A stretch of DNA of 64,000 bases from Variovorax sp. YR216 (lineage in GTDB: Bacteria > Pseudomonadota > Gammaproteobacteria > Burkholderiales > Burkholderiaceae_C). This document shows, one piece after another, positions 20,793 through 30,200 of this stretch. Below the pieces are notes generated by a model that made no database searches, was not told where the DNA came from, and was given only the letters and a program-made list of their open reading frames with translations. Location: the NCBI RefSeq assembly GCF_900107745.1, contig NZ_FNRO01000008.1, positions 156,164 through 220,163 of the forward strand, in the 5' to 3' direction. The position numbers and the translations under genes are program-made. Numbering within the stretch: position 1 is the stretch's first letter; each line of letters begins with the position of its first letter.

Positions 20793-21700
20793 GCGCCGCG
20801 AAGGGCCGCCGCTGGCTCAGGCGCATCGCGGTCACATTCGTTGCACTGATCGCATTGGCGGCCGTCGCGATATTCGCCGGCGACCAGATCGGCCGCGCCA
20901 GGATGCAGCGCCACGTCGACGTCGCGGTGAAGGGCGTTCCCTTCCGCGATGACGCCGCGGCCATCGAGCGCGGGCGCTACCTGTTCGCCTCGCGAGGCTG
21001 CGTCGACTGCCACGGTGCGAAGGGCGGCGGCGCGGTGTTCGTCGACGACGGCAAGGGCCTGCGCATCGCGGGCCCGAACATCAGCCCCGGGCCGGGCAGC
21101 GTCGTCGCCGGGTACACGCCCGCGGACTGGGAGCGCACGATCCGCCACGGTGTCAATCCGAAGGGGCGCGCCCTGATGGTCATGCCGAGCGAGGACTACA
21201 ACCGCTTCACCGACGACGACCTCGCCTCGCTCGTCGCCTACCTGCGCCAGATCGCGCCGGCCAACGGCGGTGGGCCGGTGGTCGAGCTGCCGCTGCCGGT
21301 GCGGGTGCTGTATGGCTTCGGCGTGATTCGCGATGCGGCCGCGAAGATCGACCACACGCGCCCACCCGAGCCACCCGTGCCCGACGGCGTAACCACCACG
21401 CACGGAGCCTATGTCGCCAACATGTGCCTGGGCTGCCATGGCGCGAAGCTCAACGGCGGCAAGATCCCCGGCGGTCCGCCCGACTGGCCGCCCGCGGCGA
21501 ATCTCACACCGGGCGAAGGCACCGCGATGACCCGCTACCCTGACGCGGAAGCCTTCGCGAAGCTCTTCAAGACCGGCAACCGGCCGGACGGCACGGCGGT
21601 GAAGGTGATGCCCTTCGGTTCGTTGCGCGAGATGAGCGATACCGATGTGCGGGCGCTGTTTCTCTATCTGAAGACCTTGCAGCCGGCGCCCCACGGCTGA
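20789..21700 (+). CDS. Membrane-anchored diheme cytochrome c
   Basis: A 303-residue periplasmic electron carrier anchored by an N-terminal helix (about residues 11-30). Two heme c sites are visible, CVDCH and CLGCH, each in its own cytochrome domain. Candidate Met ligands lie in ALMVMPSEDYNRF and VKVMPFGSLREM. Diheme proteins of this kind often accept electrons from dehydrogenases. It overlaps the dioxygenase gene by 4 bp, so the two are probably cotranscribed, although dioxygenases need no cytochrome. The partner enzyme is unknown. Confidence 0.85.
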   Translation: MSAAKGRRWLRRIAVTFVALIALAAVAIFAGDQIGRARMQRHVDVAVKGVPFRDDAAAIERGRYLFASRGCVDCHGAKGGGAVFVDDGKGLRIAGPNISPGPGSVVAGYTPADWERTIRHGVNPKGRALMVMPSEDYNRFTDDDLASLVAYLRQIAPANGGGPVVELPLPVRVLYGFGVIRDAAAKIDHTRPPEPPVPDGVTTTHGAYVANMCLGCHGAKLNGGKIPGGPPDWPPAANLTPGEGTAMTRYPDAEAFAKLFKTGNRPDGTAVKVMPFGSLREMSDTDVRALFLYLKTLQPAPHG

Positions 21701-21761
21701 GGGCCTTGCTCAATCGATCCACGGCTCTACGATCGACCCCATTACCCCACGGAGTCCCGCC

Positions 21762-21953
21762 ATGAGCAACGAGCTGCGCAACAAGCTGCACGAACTGCAG
21801 GAGCTGTCGACCAACGCCGCCGATCCGCAGACCCGCGCGATCATCGAGGCGCTGCGGCTTCAGACCGCCATCCTCAACGAACGGCTGTTTCGCATCGAGC
21901 TGCAGCTCAGCGAAGTCATCAAGCGCCGGGACGCGAGCGTCGACTCCGCCTGA
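21762..21953 (+). CDS. Small helical protein, function unknown
   Basis: A 63-residue protein predicted to be almost wholly helical (MSNELRNKLHELQELSTNAA...), with heptad-like spacing of Leu and Ile consistent with a short coiled coil. It has a GGAG Shine-Dalgarno sequence and ends inside a hairpin shared with the opposing gene. No family is recognised. Confidence 0.55.
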   Translation: MSNELRNKLHELQELSTNAADPQTRAIIEALRLQTAILNERLFRIELQLSEVIKRRDASVDSA

Positions 21954-21967
21954 GCGGGCTCGCTCAG
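21950..21967. terminator. Stop-codon-embedding hairpin between convergent genes
   Basis: A perfect 7-bp stem, CTGAGCG/CGCTCAG, with loop GGCT. It contains the stop codons of both flanking convergent genes (21951-21953 and 21964-21966). The core is the same as at 12108-12129. No T-tract is present. Confidence 0.5.
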
Positions 21968-22275
21968 CCGCGGTGCTCGGCGTTGCGCTTGCGGGTGGCG
22001 GCGGCCTTCTTCGCCGAGGCGGACCGCTCGGCGGCACTGCGCGATGCGGAGGCCGCGCCGCCCAGCCGGCCGCCCTTGTGGGCGGGCGCGTGGTTCTCGG
22101 CCTTGCCGCGGCCCGAACCGCTCTTCTTGCCGCCGCCGGTTTCGGCGTTGACCGTCGCCCAGGCGCGGCGTTCGGCCTCGCCCTTCGCGACGCCACGGTG
22201 CTCGTAGCCCTTTTCGATGTGCTCGGCCTGACGCTTCTGCTTGTTGGTGTACGACGATTTGTCACCTCTTGGCAT
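21964..22275 (-). CDS. Small basic protein of the 'plasmid stabilization' / stress-type family
   Basis: A 103-residue, very basic protein. Its N-terminus MPRGDKSSYTNKQKRQAEHI and the following block with RAWATVN and TGGGKKSGSG match a widespread chromosomal family that databases often label plasmid stabilization protein. That label is historical and not supported by function. The C-terminal half is Ala/Ser/Lys/Arg-rich, like histone-type tails, so nucleic-acid binding is plausible. Confidence 0.75.
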   Translation of the reverse strand: MPRGDKSSYTNKQKRQAEHIEKGYEHRGVAKGEAERRAWATVNAETGGGKKSGSGRGKAENHAPAHKGGRLGGAASASRSAAERSASAKKAAATRKRNAEHRG

Positions 22276-22463
22276 GGTGCGGCTCCTTCAGTGGATGAGG
22301 TTCTCAATCGTTGGCCCGGCGCACGCGATGCGGGTAGGAGGTTCAGGCCGGCCCACGTCAGCAAGCGCTTGCACGACTGCGCCACGGCTGGCCGTTCGGC
22401 CGGTTCCTACATGCGCGCGATCCGGCTACCGTTACGCTTGGAGACGAAAACCAAGGAGCCAGC

Positions 22464-23234
22464 GTGAAACGCGCAAACATCGCCGTATTGACAGGCCTGT
22501 CCCTGCTGGTCGGGCTGGCTGCGGGGACGGCAGGCTATGCCGTCCTGCGGCTCGCACGGTCGACGAAGCTGGCGGGCCGCGGCCATTCCTACGACCAGGT
22601 CGCCGGGGCCGAAGGCTCGAGGCTGCTGGTGATCGGCGACAGCACCGGCAGCGGCGCCGGCGCGAGCGATCCGCAATTCAGCCTCCCGGGGCTTCTGTCG
22701 CGCGCGAATCCGTCGCTCACCGTGGTCAACCACGCGCAGCCCGGTGCACGCTTCGAGGACTTCCTGGCGCAGCTCGATGGCGAAGAGCCTTTCGATGCGG
22801 TGCTGGTCCTCGGCGGCGGCAACGACGTGATCCGCATGACGCGCCTGGCCGGTCTGCGCCACACCGTGGAGCGGGTCGCGCAGCGGGCCCGCGTGCGGGC
22901 CGGCCTGGTGGTGTTCATGCCGCCGGGCAACCTCGGCAACGCGCGGCCGTTCCTGCCGCCATGGGACTGGTGGATGGCCTGGCGCTCGCGGCGGCTGAAT
23001 GCGATCGTCTCGGAAGTCGCGCGTGCCAACGGCGCGCTCTGCGTTTCGCTGTACCAGGAGCGCGAGGACGATCCCTTCGCGCGCCATTCCCGCCGCATGC
23101 ACTCGAGGGACGGCCTGCATCCGAGCGACGCGGGCTACGAGCTGTGGCAGCGCGAGCTCGAAACGCAGGTCCAGCTATCGGCCAAGCTGCGCAAGATCGG
23201 GCGGACCGCCGCGCGGCGCGGCGCCGACTTCTGA
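22464..23234 (+). CDS. SGNH/GDSL-family hydrolase, exported
   Basis: A 256-residue esterase-like protein with an N-terminal hydrophobic signal or anchor (about residues 6-30). The nucleophile is Ser60 in LLVIGDSTG. Block III is GGGND (residues 117-121), and the catalytic Asp216/His219 pair lies in DGLHPSDAGY. It should hydrolyse an ester in the periplasm; the substrate is unknown. Its last 60 bp overlap the 3' end of the opposing helicase gene, an unusually long convergent coding overlap. Confidence 0.85.
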   Translation: MKRANIAVLTGLSLLVGLAAGTAGYAVLRLARSTKLAGRGHSYDQVAGAEGSRLLVIGDSTGSGAGASDPQFSLPGLLSRANPSLTVVNHAQPGARFEDFLAQLDGEEPFDAVLVLGGGNDVIRMTRLAGLRHTVERVAQRARVRAGLVVFMPPGNLGNARPFLPPWDWWMAWRSRRLNAIVSEVARANGALCVSLYQEREDDPFARHSRRMHSRDGLHPSDAGYELWQRELETQVQLSAKLRKIGRTAARRGADF

Positions 23235-25529
23235 CGCGAACATCGGCTGCACGCGCCACCACGCCGGCAGCAGCGCGCGGATTTCCTGTCGCGCGAAGCG
23301 GTCGTCGAGCAGGTAGAGCACGCCCGCGTCCGTCTCGGTGCGGATGACGCGGCCGGCCGCCTGCACCACCTTCTGCAGCCCGGGGTAGACGTAGGTGTAT
23401 TCGTAGCCGTCGCCGAAGAGCGCGTCCATGCGCTCGCGCATGACCTCGTTGGGCTCGTTGTGCTGCGGCAGGCCGAGGCTCGCGACGAAAGCGCCGACGA
23501 GGCGATCGCCCGGCAGGTCGATCCCTTCGCCGAACGCGCCGCCGAGCACCGCGAAGCCGATGCCCTGGCCGCCCGGCACGAAGCGCGCGAGAAAGGCGTC
23601 CCGGTCGGCCTCGCGCATGCCGCGCGACTGCGCCCAGGTCGGCACGTCGGGATGCCGGTCGGCGAAGGCGGCCGATGCATCCGCGAGGTAGTCGAAGCTG
23701 CTGAAGAAAGCCAGGTAGTTGCCGGGGCGTTGCGCGAACTGCTCCGCAATGATGTCCACCAGGGTTGCGAGCGAGCGTGGCCGATCGCGAAAGCGCGTCG
23801 ACACATCCATGGCGACGCGCACCGTGAGCTGCTCGCTGCGAAAGGGCGAGTCCACGTCGAGCGTCGCGGTGTCGTCGGGCAGCCCCAGCGTGTCGCGGTA
23901 GAACGAGAAGGGCGCCAGCGTGCCCGAGAAGCAGGTGGCCGACGCACAGGCGCCGAAGCGGCCGGCAAGAAATGGCGCCGGAACGAGGTTGCGGATGACG
24001 AGCACGCGTGCGCCGTCCGGGCCCAGCGTGCATTCGAAGACCGAGTGCCGCGCGAAGGAATCGACCAGCCGGGCGAACCGCAGCACATCGAAGAAGCACT
24101 GCTGGAGCGGGCCGAGCGGCTCGTCGGGATGCGCGGTGAAATGCTCGGCCATCACCGCGACCGCGTCGAGCAGCGCGCGCGCAAACGCCTCGGGGATTTC
24201 ATCGCGCGCCTCGTAGGCGGCGACCTGCTCGCGCTGCAGCAGCCGCCATTCGCGGTCGAGATTGCGCAGCGCCTTGCGGATCGGCACGGGGGCCTTCTCC
24301 ATCACGCCGTCGATCGCGGTCGATGCGAGCTCCGCCGAATACATGCCGCGCGCACGGTCGAGCAGGTTGTGCGCCTCGTCGACGAGAAGGGCGACGCGCC
24401 AGTCTTCCTCTTTCGTCAGCGCATACAGGAAGGCGCTGCCGTCGAAGTAGTAGTTGTAGTCGCCGACGATCACGTCGCTCCAGCGGACCAGCTCCTGCGC
24501 GAGGTAGTAGGGGCAGACCTCGTGCTGCAGCGCGATGCGGCGCAGTTCGATGCGGTCGAGCCAGCCGGCTTGCACCGCCTCGCCGCGCGCAGCCGGCAGG
24601 CGGTCGTAGAAGCCGCGCGCCAGCGGGCAGGCCTCGCCGTTGCATGCGCGCCCGGGATGCTCGCAGGCCTTCTCGCGGGCGGCGAGCTCGAGCACGCGCA
24701 GCGGCGCGCGTTCGCGGTCGAGCGCGCGCAGCGCTTCGAGCGCCACCCCGCGGCCCGAAGTCTTCGCGGTGAGGAAGAAGACCTTGTCGAGCTTCTGCGC
24801 GGGCCTCGCCTTGAGCAGTGGAAAGAGCGTCGCCACCGTCTTGCCGATGCCGGTCGGCGCCTGCGCCAGCAGGCAGCGGTCCGACGCGGCGGCGCGGTAC
24901 ACCGCTTCGGCGAGATCGCGCTGGCCGGGGCGGAAGTCGCCGTGGGGGAAGGCAAGCGCTCCGAGCGCGTGGTCGATGTCCGTTCGATGCTTTGCCTCCT
25001 GCTCGGCCCAGGCCAGAAAGCGGCCGCACAGGGTCTCGAAATGCGCGCGCAGTTCGTCGCGCGTGCAGGTCTCTTCGAGCACCGTTTCTTCCTCGCTGTC
25101 GAGGTCCAGATAGACCAGGGCGACGCCCATCCGCTGGAGCTGGTCGCGTTCGCACAGCATCCACGCATAGGTCTTCGCCTGCGCCCAGTGCAGCGCGCGG
25201 TGGTTGGACTTGATGGCCGCGAACTCCCCGCGGAAGGTCTTGATCTCCTCGACGCGGCGGCGATGCGGGTCGTAGCCGTCCGCGCGGCCGCGCACGGTCA
25301 GGCGATCGAACGCCGCGGCAAGGATGACTTCGCTTTCATAGGCGGGACCCCGGCGGTTCTGCACCAGGCGGTGCCCGCCCTGGCCTTCCTGCGCGCTCGG
25401 AACCGGCACGAAGCGCAGGTCGAGGTCGCCCGCCTTCGCGGCGAAGGCGCACAGCGTCTTCACCGAAACGGTGAGCGCCGTGGCCGGACCTTCGGCGGTG
25501 GAGGGTGATTCAGGGGAAGAGGGGAGCAT
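23175..25529 (-). CDS. DinG/XPD-type DNA helicase with N-terminal PD-(D/E)XK nuclease-like domain
   Basis: A 784-residue protein. Residues about 60-130 show a RecB/Cas4-like nuclease pattern: Glu65/Glu67, Asp84 (RADG), Glu95-Ile-Lys97 and QAKTYA at 117-122. The helicase part has Walker A APTGIGKT (224-231) and the DEAH box at 384-387. Four cysteines between them (Cys289, 296, 301, 339) are as in the Fe-S domain of XPD/DinG. Motif VI is in VQAAGRVIR. It should be a 5'-3' DNA helicase, perhaps cleaving its substrate. Typical E. coli DinG lacks the nuclease part. Confidence 0.88.
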   Translation of the reverse strand: MLPSSPESPSTAEGPATALTVSVKTLCAFAAKAGDLDLRFVPVPSAQEGQGGHRLVQNRRGPAYESEVILAAAFDRLTVRGRADGYDPHRRRVEEIKTFRGEFAAIKSNHRALHWAQAKTYAWMLCERDQLQRMGVALVYLDLDSEEETVLEETCTRDELRAHFETLCGRFLAWAEQEAKHRTDIDHALGALAFPHGDFRPGQRDLAEAVYRAAASDRCLLAQAPTGIGKTVATLFPLLKARPAQKLDKVFFLTAKTSGRGVALEALRALDRERAPLRVLELAAREKACEHPGRACNGEACPLARGFYDRLPAARGEAVQAGWLDRIELRRIALQHEVCPYYLAQELVRWSDVIVGDYNYYFDGSAFLYALTKEEDWRVALLVDEAHNLLDRARGMYSAELASTAIDGVMEKAPVPIRKALRNLDREWRLLQREQVAAYEARDEIPEAFARALLDAVAVMAEHFTAHPDEPLGPLQQCFFDVLRFARLVDSFARHSVFECTLGPDGARVLVIRNLVPAPFLAGRFGACASATCFSGTLAPFSFYRDTLGLPDDTATLDVDSPFRSEQLTVRVAMDVSTRFRDRPRSLATLVDIIAEQFAQRPGNYLAFFSSFDYLADASAAFADRHPDVPTWAQSRGMREADRDAFLARFVPGGQGIGFAVLGGAFGEGIDLPGDRLVGAFVASLGLPQHNEPNEVMRERMDALFGDGYEYTYVYPGLQKVVQAAGRVIRTETDAGVLYLLDDRFARQEIRALLPAWWRVQPMFASEVGAAPRGGPPDLAQLGR

Positions 25530-25587
25530 CGCGCTGGATGAATATACAGCGCGAGCTTACGCCCCCCACTCCCTATTGCCCGTGGAC

Positions 25588-26883
25588 TCACATGATCGAA
25601 GTCACGAGGAGGGCGAGCGATGCCGCCGCCATCGCCGCGGTGGCGAGCCAGCCGAGCACCTTCCATTTGCGCGAGAGCACGATGCCGGCCATCACCTTCG
25701 GGCTGGAGGCGGCGATCATCACCGCGACCATCACGGGCACCGAGATCACCGCGTTGATCACCGCCGCGCCCACGAGTGCGGCGATCGGATCGAGCCCGGA
25801 GAGACTCACCGCGATGGCCAGCCCCATCGCCGCGGCGAGGATGCCGTAGAAGCTGCGCCCCTGCGAAAGCGTGAGATTCAGCCCCCGGCGTACGTGGAAG
25901 TAGCTCGCGACCGCGTCTGCGGCCGATCCGGCGAGCACCGGCAGCGCAAGCATGCCGGTGCCGACGATGCCCAGCGCGAAGAGCATGAAGGCCGCATCGC
26001 CCGCGATCGGCCGCAGCGCGGCTGCCGCCTGTTCGGTGGTCTGGATGTGGGTCTGGCCGTGCGCATGCAGGGTCGCGGCAGTGGCCGTGATCATGAAGAA
26101 AGCGATGAGGTTCGAAAAGCCCATCCCGGCGATCGTGTCGAGGCGCAGCCGCCGCAGTTGCCGCCGTATCTGCTCGGGCGCATGACGCAGCGGCTTGTCC
26201 TCGGGAATGCGACGGATCTCCTCGACCTCCTGCGAGGCCTGCCAGAAGAAGAGATAGGGACTGATGGTGGTCCCGAGAATCGCCACGACGGTGGTCACGA
26301 ACTCGCGGCTCCATTGGAAGGACGGTGCGTAGATGCCCCGTGCCGCGGCGATCCAGTCCACGTCGACGGCGAACACCACCCCCACGTAGGCGAAGAGAGA
26401 CAGCGTCAGCCATTTGAGGACGCGCACGTACTGGTCGTACCTCACGAACACCTGCAGCAGCAGCGAGACGATGCCGAAGCCGGCCGCGTAGCCGGCCGGA
26501 TGGCCCGGCAGCACCAGCGCGGTCGCATGGCCCATCGCGCTCAGGTCGGCCGCGAGATTGATGACGTTCGCCACCAGCAGCAGCACGATGAGGCTCACCA
26601 CGATCCAGCCGGGACAGAAGCGCGCGAAGTTTTCGGTGAGGTTGCGCCCGGTCACGCGCCCGATGCGCGCGCTGGCGAGCTGGATGCCCACCATCAGCGG
26701 AAAGGTCAGCACCACGGTCCAGCCCAGTGCGTAGCCGAATTGCGCGCCGGCCTGCGAATAGGTCGCGATGCCGCTCGGATCGTCGTCGGCGGCGCCGGTG
26801 ATCAGCCCCGGGCCGAGCTTGGACCACCATCGCCCGCCGTCGGCGCGGACGTCGGTGCTTGCAGGGCTGGCGGGTGTGCTCAT
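25588..26883 (-). CDS. NRAMP-family (SLC11) metal transporter, atypical
   Basis: A 431-residue inner-membrane protein with about eleven hydrophobic helices. It belongs to the NRAMP/SLC11 group by its N-terminal GPGLITGAADDDPSGIATYSQ segment and overall helix pattern. The helix 1 metal-binding motif is DPSG instead of DPGN. At helix 6 the usual MPH motif is missing, and ISPYLFFWQASQE stands there instead. These are the positions that coordinate Mn/Fe, so the substrate is probably not a classical transition metal. Magnesium-type NRAMP relatives are one alternative. The ATG at 26883 fits the family. Confidence 0.82.
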   Translation of the reverse strand: MSTPASPASTDVRADGGRWWSKLGPGLITGAADDDPSGIATYSQAGAQFGYALGWTVVLTFPLMVGIQLASARIGRVTGRNLTENFARFCPGWIVVSLIVLLLVANVINLAADLSAMGHATALVLPGHPAGYAAGFGIVSLLLQVFVRYDQYVRVLKWLTLSLFAYVGVVFAVDVDWIAAARGIYAPSFQWSREFVTTVVAILGTTISPYLFFWQASQEVEEIRRIPEDKPLRHAPEQIRRQLRRLRLDTIAGMGFSNLIAFFMITATAATLHAHGQTHIQTTEQAAAALRPIAGDAAFMLFALGIVGTGMLALPVLAGSAADAVASYFHVRRGLNLTLSQGRSFYGILAAAMGLAIAVSLSGLDPIAALVGAAVINAVISVPVMVAVMIAASSPKVMAGIVLSRKWKVLGWLATAAMAAASLALLVTSIM

Positions 26884-26985
26884 GGGCGGCTCCGGTCTTC
26901 AGGGGCGGAGGATCACTCTGGCTGGCCAGGCTCGGCCGCCGCATAGGCACAGTCCCCTGCGCGCTGTGGGACTTCGTCGAGTCCG

Positions 26986-27220
26986 GGCCTGCTGTACGCG
27001 GGCATCCGCGTCAACGCGGCGGCGCCGGGGCCGGTCTGGACGCCGCTGAATCCCGCCGATCGCCAGGGCGACGAGGTGAAGGACTTCGGCCGGCACACCG
27101 ACATGAAAAGGCCGGCGCAGCCCGAGGAGCTGTCGCCGGCCTATGTGTTCCTCGCCGCGCCGTGCGAGCTACATCACCGGCATCGTGCTGCCGGTGACGG
27201 GAAGCGTGGGCGCGGTGTAG
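26986..27220 (+). pseudogene. Remnant of a short-chain dehydrogenase (SDR), C-terminal part only
   Basis: The frame from about 26986 encodes GIRVNAAAPGPVWTPLN and later RPAQPEELSPAYVFLAAP, the C-terminal hallmark of YhdF-like SDR oxidoreductases. The nucleotide-binding half and the catalytic Tyr-Lys are absent. Near 27164 a frameshift moves the last segment (SYITGIVLPVTG) to another frame, which ends at a TAG at 27218-27220. It lies between the NRAMP gene and the autotransporter. The rest of the 353-bp gap (26884-26985 and 27221-27236) shows nothing recognisable. Confidence 0.75.
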
Positions 27221-27236
27221 GTCGTTCCGGGCGTCC

Positions 27237-30200
27237 TCAGAACTTCCAGACCAGGTCGGCCTTCACGCCGTGGTCTTCCACGCTGTTGCCGAACTGCCCG
27301 ATGTAGGAAACACCCAGCGTGAGATTCGGCTTCAGCACGAGGTCGAGGCCGCCTTCGACCACCGCCACGTTCCTCGCGATCGGCACGCCGGCCACGGTGA
27401 AGGCAGCCGGTTGCGCGGCGAGCGCGAGCGACGAGGTGTTCGACACGTCGCCGAAGGCATGACGCCAGCCGAGCATGCCGTGCACCGTCGCCTTCATGCT
27501 GCCGATATCGACGTTGTTGCTGCCACGCACGCCCAGGGTGCTGAAGGTGGTGTCGGTACTGCCGCCGCCACCGTGCAGCGAGGCCATGCCGCCGCGCTCC
27601 GCGAAGTCGTCGGTGTGCAGGTTCACGTAGGCGAGGCCCGCGAACGGCTCGATCGCGCCGGTGCCGGCATCGATGCGCCAGCCCAGTTCGCCGAAGGCCT
27701 GCGCGGTCTGCGACTTGTAGCTCGCGGTCGGCAGGTCGGCGAAGCCGGTGAAGCTCACGATGCGGCTGGTGTCGATGCTGCTGTCGGTATAGCTCGCACC
27801 GGCACGCAGGCCGAGCGCGCCCCACTGCTTGCCGCCGTACACGCCGAGGTGGTAGCTGTCGCTGCTGGCCGACGAATTGAGCGCATGCACGTCGACGTTG
27901 GCGCGGCTGTAGCCGCCGAGCGCGCCCACCCGCCAGTCGTCGCCGACCAGCGTGTCGCCGCCGATCAGGATGCCGCTGGTCGAGCGGTCCACCGTGCTGG
28001 CGTTGCCGTCGCTGCGCATGTCCCCCCACGAACCGAAGGTGCGGGCCCAGACGCCGTTCTTCCCGGCCAGGTCGGCCGGCGCTGCGACGCCTCCCTGCGC
28101 CAGGCGGGTGCGGTCGAGGCTCGCGTCGCGCACGAAGCGGCTGTCCTCGATGGTCGCGGACTTCACCGAGGCATGGACCTCGCCCGTGAGTTGCCGGAAG
28201 GCGCGCGCCGCCGTCGGCGCGTCGAGCTGGACCACCGCGTCGTACAGCGTGCCCGAGGCCGCGGCCTGCACGGCCGTGCCGGTGGCGCGCTCGTTCCCGG
28301 TGGTGGCGACCGACGAGAAGCTCACGTCGTTGCGCTTCAGGCTCAGGGTGGCGCCCTTTGCGTCGTAGCTGATCGAAGGATCGAGGAACGCGAAGTTGGC
28401 CGTGACGCTGCCGAAGGTGCCATTGACGCCGCCGGCCGCGCCGAGGATCGAATAGCTCGTCGTCGGGTTCCAGTTGCCGTCGGCCAGCACCGCGACCGTG
28501 CCGCCCTGCAGGGTGATCGTGCCGGTGGCGCGGATCTGGTCGCTGCGGCCGTCGGCGGCGGCTTCGACCTGGTAGGTCGAGCCCTGCGCCAGCGTCAGGT
28601 TGCCCGCGACGTTGAGCAGGCCGATCGAGTTGCCCGGCGCCACGGTCGCACCGGACTGCACGACCGTCGTGCCGACCGTGCCGTTGCCCTTGAGCGTCGT
28701 GCCGCTCGCCATCGTGAGCGTGCCGCCGAGCGAGCCGTTGACCGCCAGCGTCCCGGCCTGCACCAGCGTTGCGCCGGTGAAGGCGCTGCCGTTGCCGGTG
28801 TAGTTCAGCGCGCCTGCGCCGGTCTTGGTGATGCTGCCGTTGCCGGAGATCGTGTTGGCCATCGCGGCGTCGCTCGCCTGGCGGATTTCGAGCGCGGCGT
28901 TGAGGGCGATCGTGCCGGTGCCCAGGCTGCCCGCGGCGCCGACCAGCTTGCCCGCGCTGATGGTGGTGCCGCCGCCGTAGGTGTTGGCGCCCGTCAGCGT
29001 GGTGGTGCCGCTGCCGACCTGCTGCACCGCGCCGCTGCCGGTGATGGCGCCTGCGAACGTCACCGCATCGCTGCGGTTGAAGGCGAGGGTGCCGTTGTCG
29101 GTCACGTTGCCGACGATCGAGCCGGTGGTGCCGCCGTTGCCGAGCTGCAGCGTGCCGGAAGAGATCACGGTGCCGCCGGTGTAGTCGCTGGCGCCGGTGA
29201 GCGTCGTGGTGCCGCTGCCGACCTGCTTGACCGCGCCGCTGCCGGTGATGGCGCCCGCGAACGTCACCGCATCGCTGCGGTTGAAGGCGAGGGTGCCGTT
29301 GTCGGTCACGTTGCCGGTGATCGAGCCGCTCGTGCCACCGTTGCCGAGTTGCAGGGTGCCCGCCGAGATCACGGTGCCGCCGGTGTAGTCGCTGGCGCCG
29401 GTGAGCGTCGTGGTGCCGCCGCCGACCTGCTTGACCGCGCCGCTGCCGGTGATCGCGCCCGCGAAGGTCACGGCATCGCTGCGGTTGAAGGCGAGGGTGC
29501 CGTTGTCGGTCACGTTGCCGGTGATCGAGCCGGTGGTGCCGCCGTTGCCGAGTTGCAGGGTGCCCGCCGAGATCACGGTGCCGCCGGTGTAGTTGCTGGT
29601 GCCGGTCAGCGTGGTGGTGCCGCTGCCGACCTGCTTGACCGCGCCGCTGCCGGTGATGGCGCCCGCGAAGGTCACCGCATCGCTGCGGTTCAAGGCGAGG
29701 GTGCCGTTGTCAGTCACGTCGCCGGTGATCGAGCCGGTGGTGCCGCCGTTGCCGAGCTGCAGCGTGCCGGCCGAGATCACGGTCCCGCCGGTGTAGTCAT
29801 TGGCCGCGGTCAGCGTGGTGGTGCCGCTGCCGATCTGCTTGACCGCGCCGGTGCCGGTGATCGTGCCGGCGAAGGTCACGGCATCGCTGCGGTCGAAGGC
29901 GAGGGTGCCGTTGTTGGTCACGTCACCGACGATCGAGCCGGTGGTGCCGCCGTTGCCCAGCTGCAGGGTACCGCCCGAGATGAGCGTGCCGCCGGTGTAG
30001 GTGTTGGTCCCGGCGAGTACCAGGGTGCCCAGGTCGGTCTTCTCGAGCTGCGCGCCGCCCGTGAGACTCGCATTCACGACCGCCGTGACCGGCAAGTTCG
30101 AGCCGTCGCCGACGCGGATGATCGCCTGCGTGCCGCTCAGGATGAGCGGGTCGCCGTTCAGCACGTAGCCGTCGGTCGCGAACTGCATGCCCGTCACGCT

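Noticed and set aside
21964..22275. A plasmid partition or toxin-antitoxin gene suggested by the usual database name
   Set aside because: The protein is a small basic chromosomal family with no partition or toxin motif, and no partner gene or plasmid feature is nearby.
28981..30000. Regularly spaced repeats as a possible CRISPR array
   Set aside because: The 204-bp units are coding, in frame and lack short repeat/variable spacer structure. No cas genes are present.
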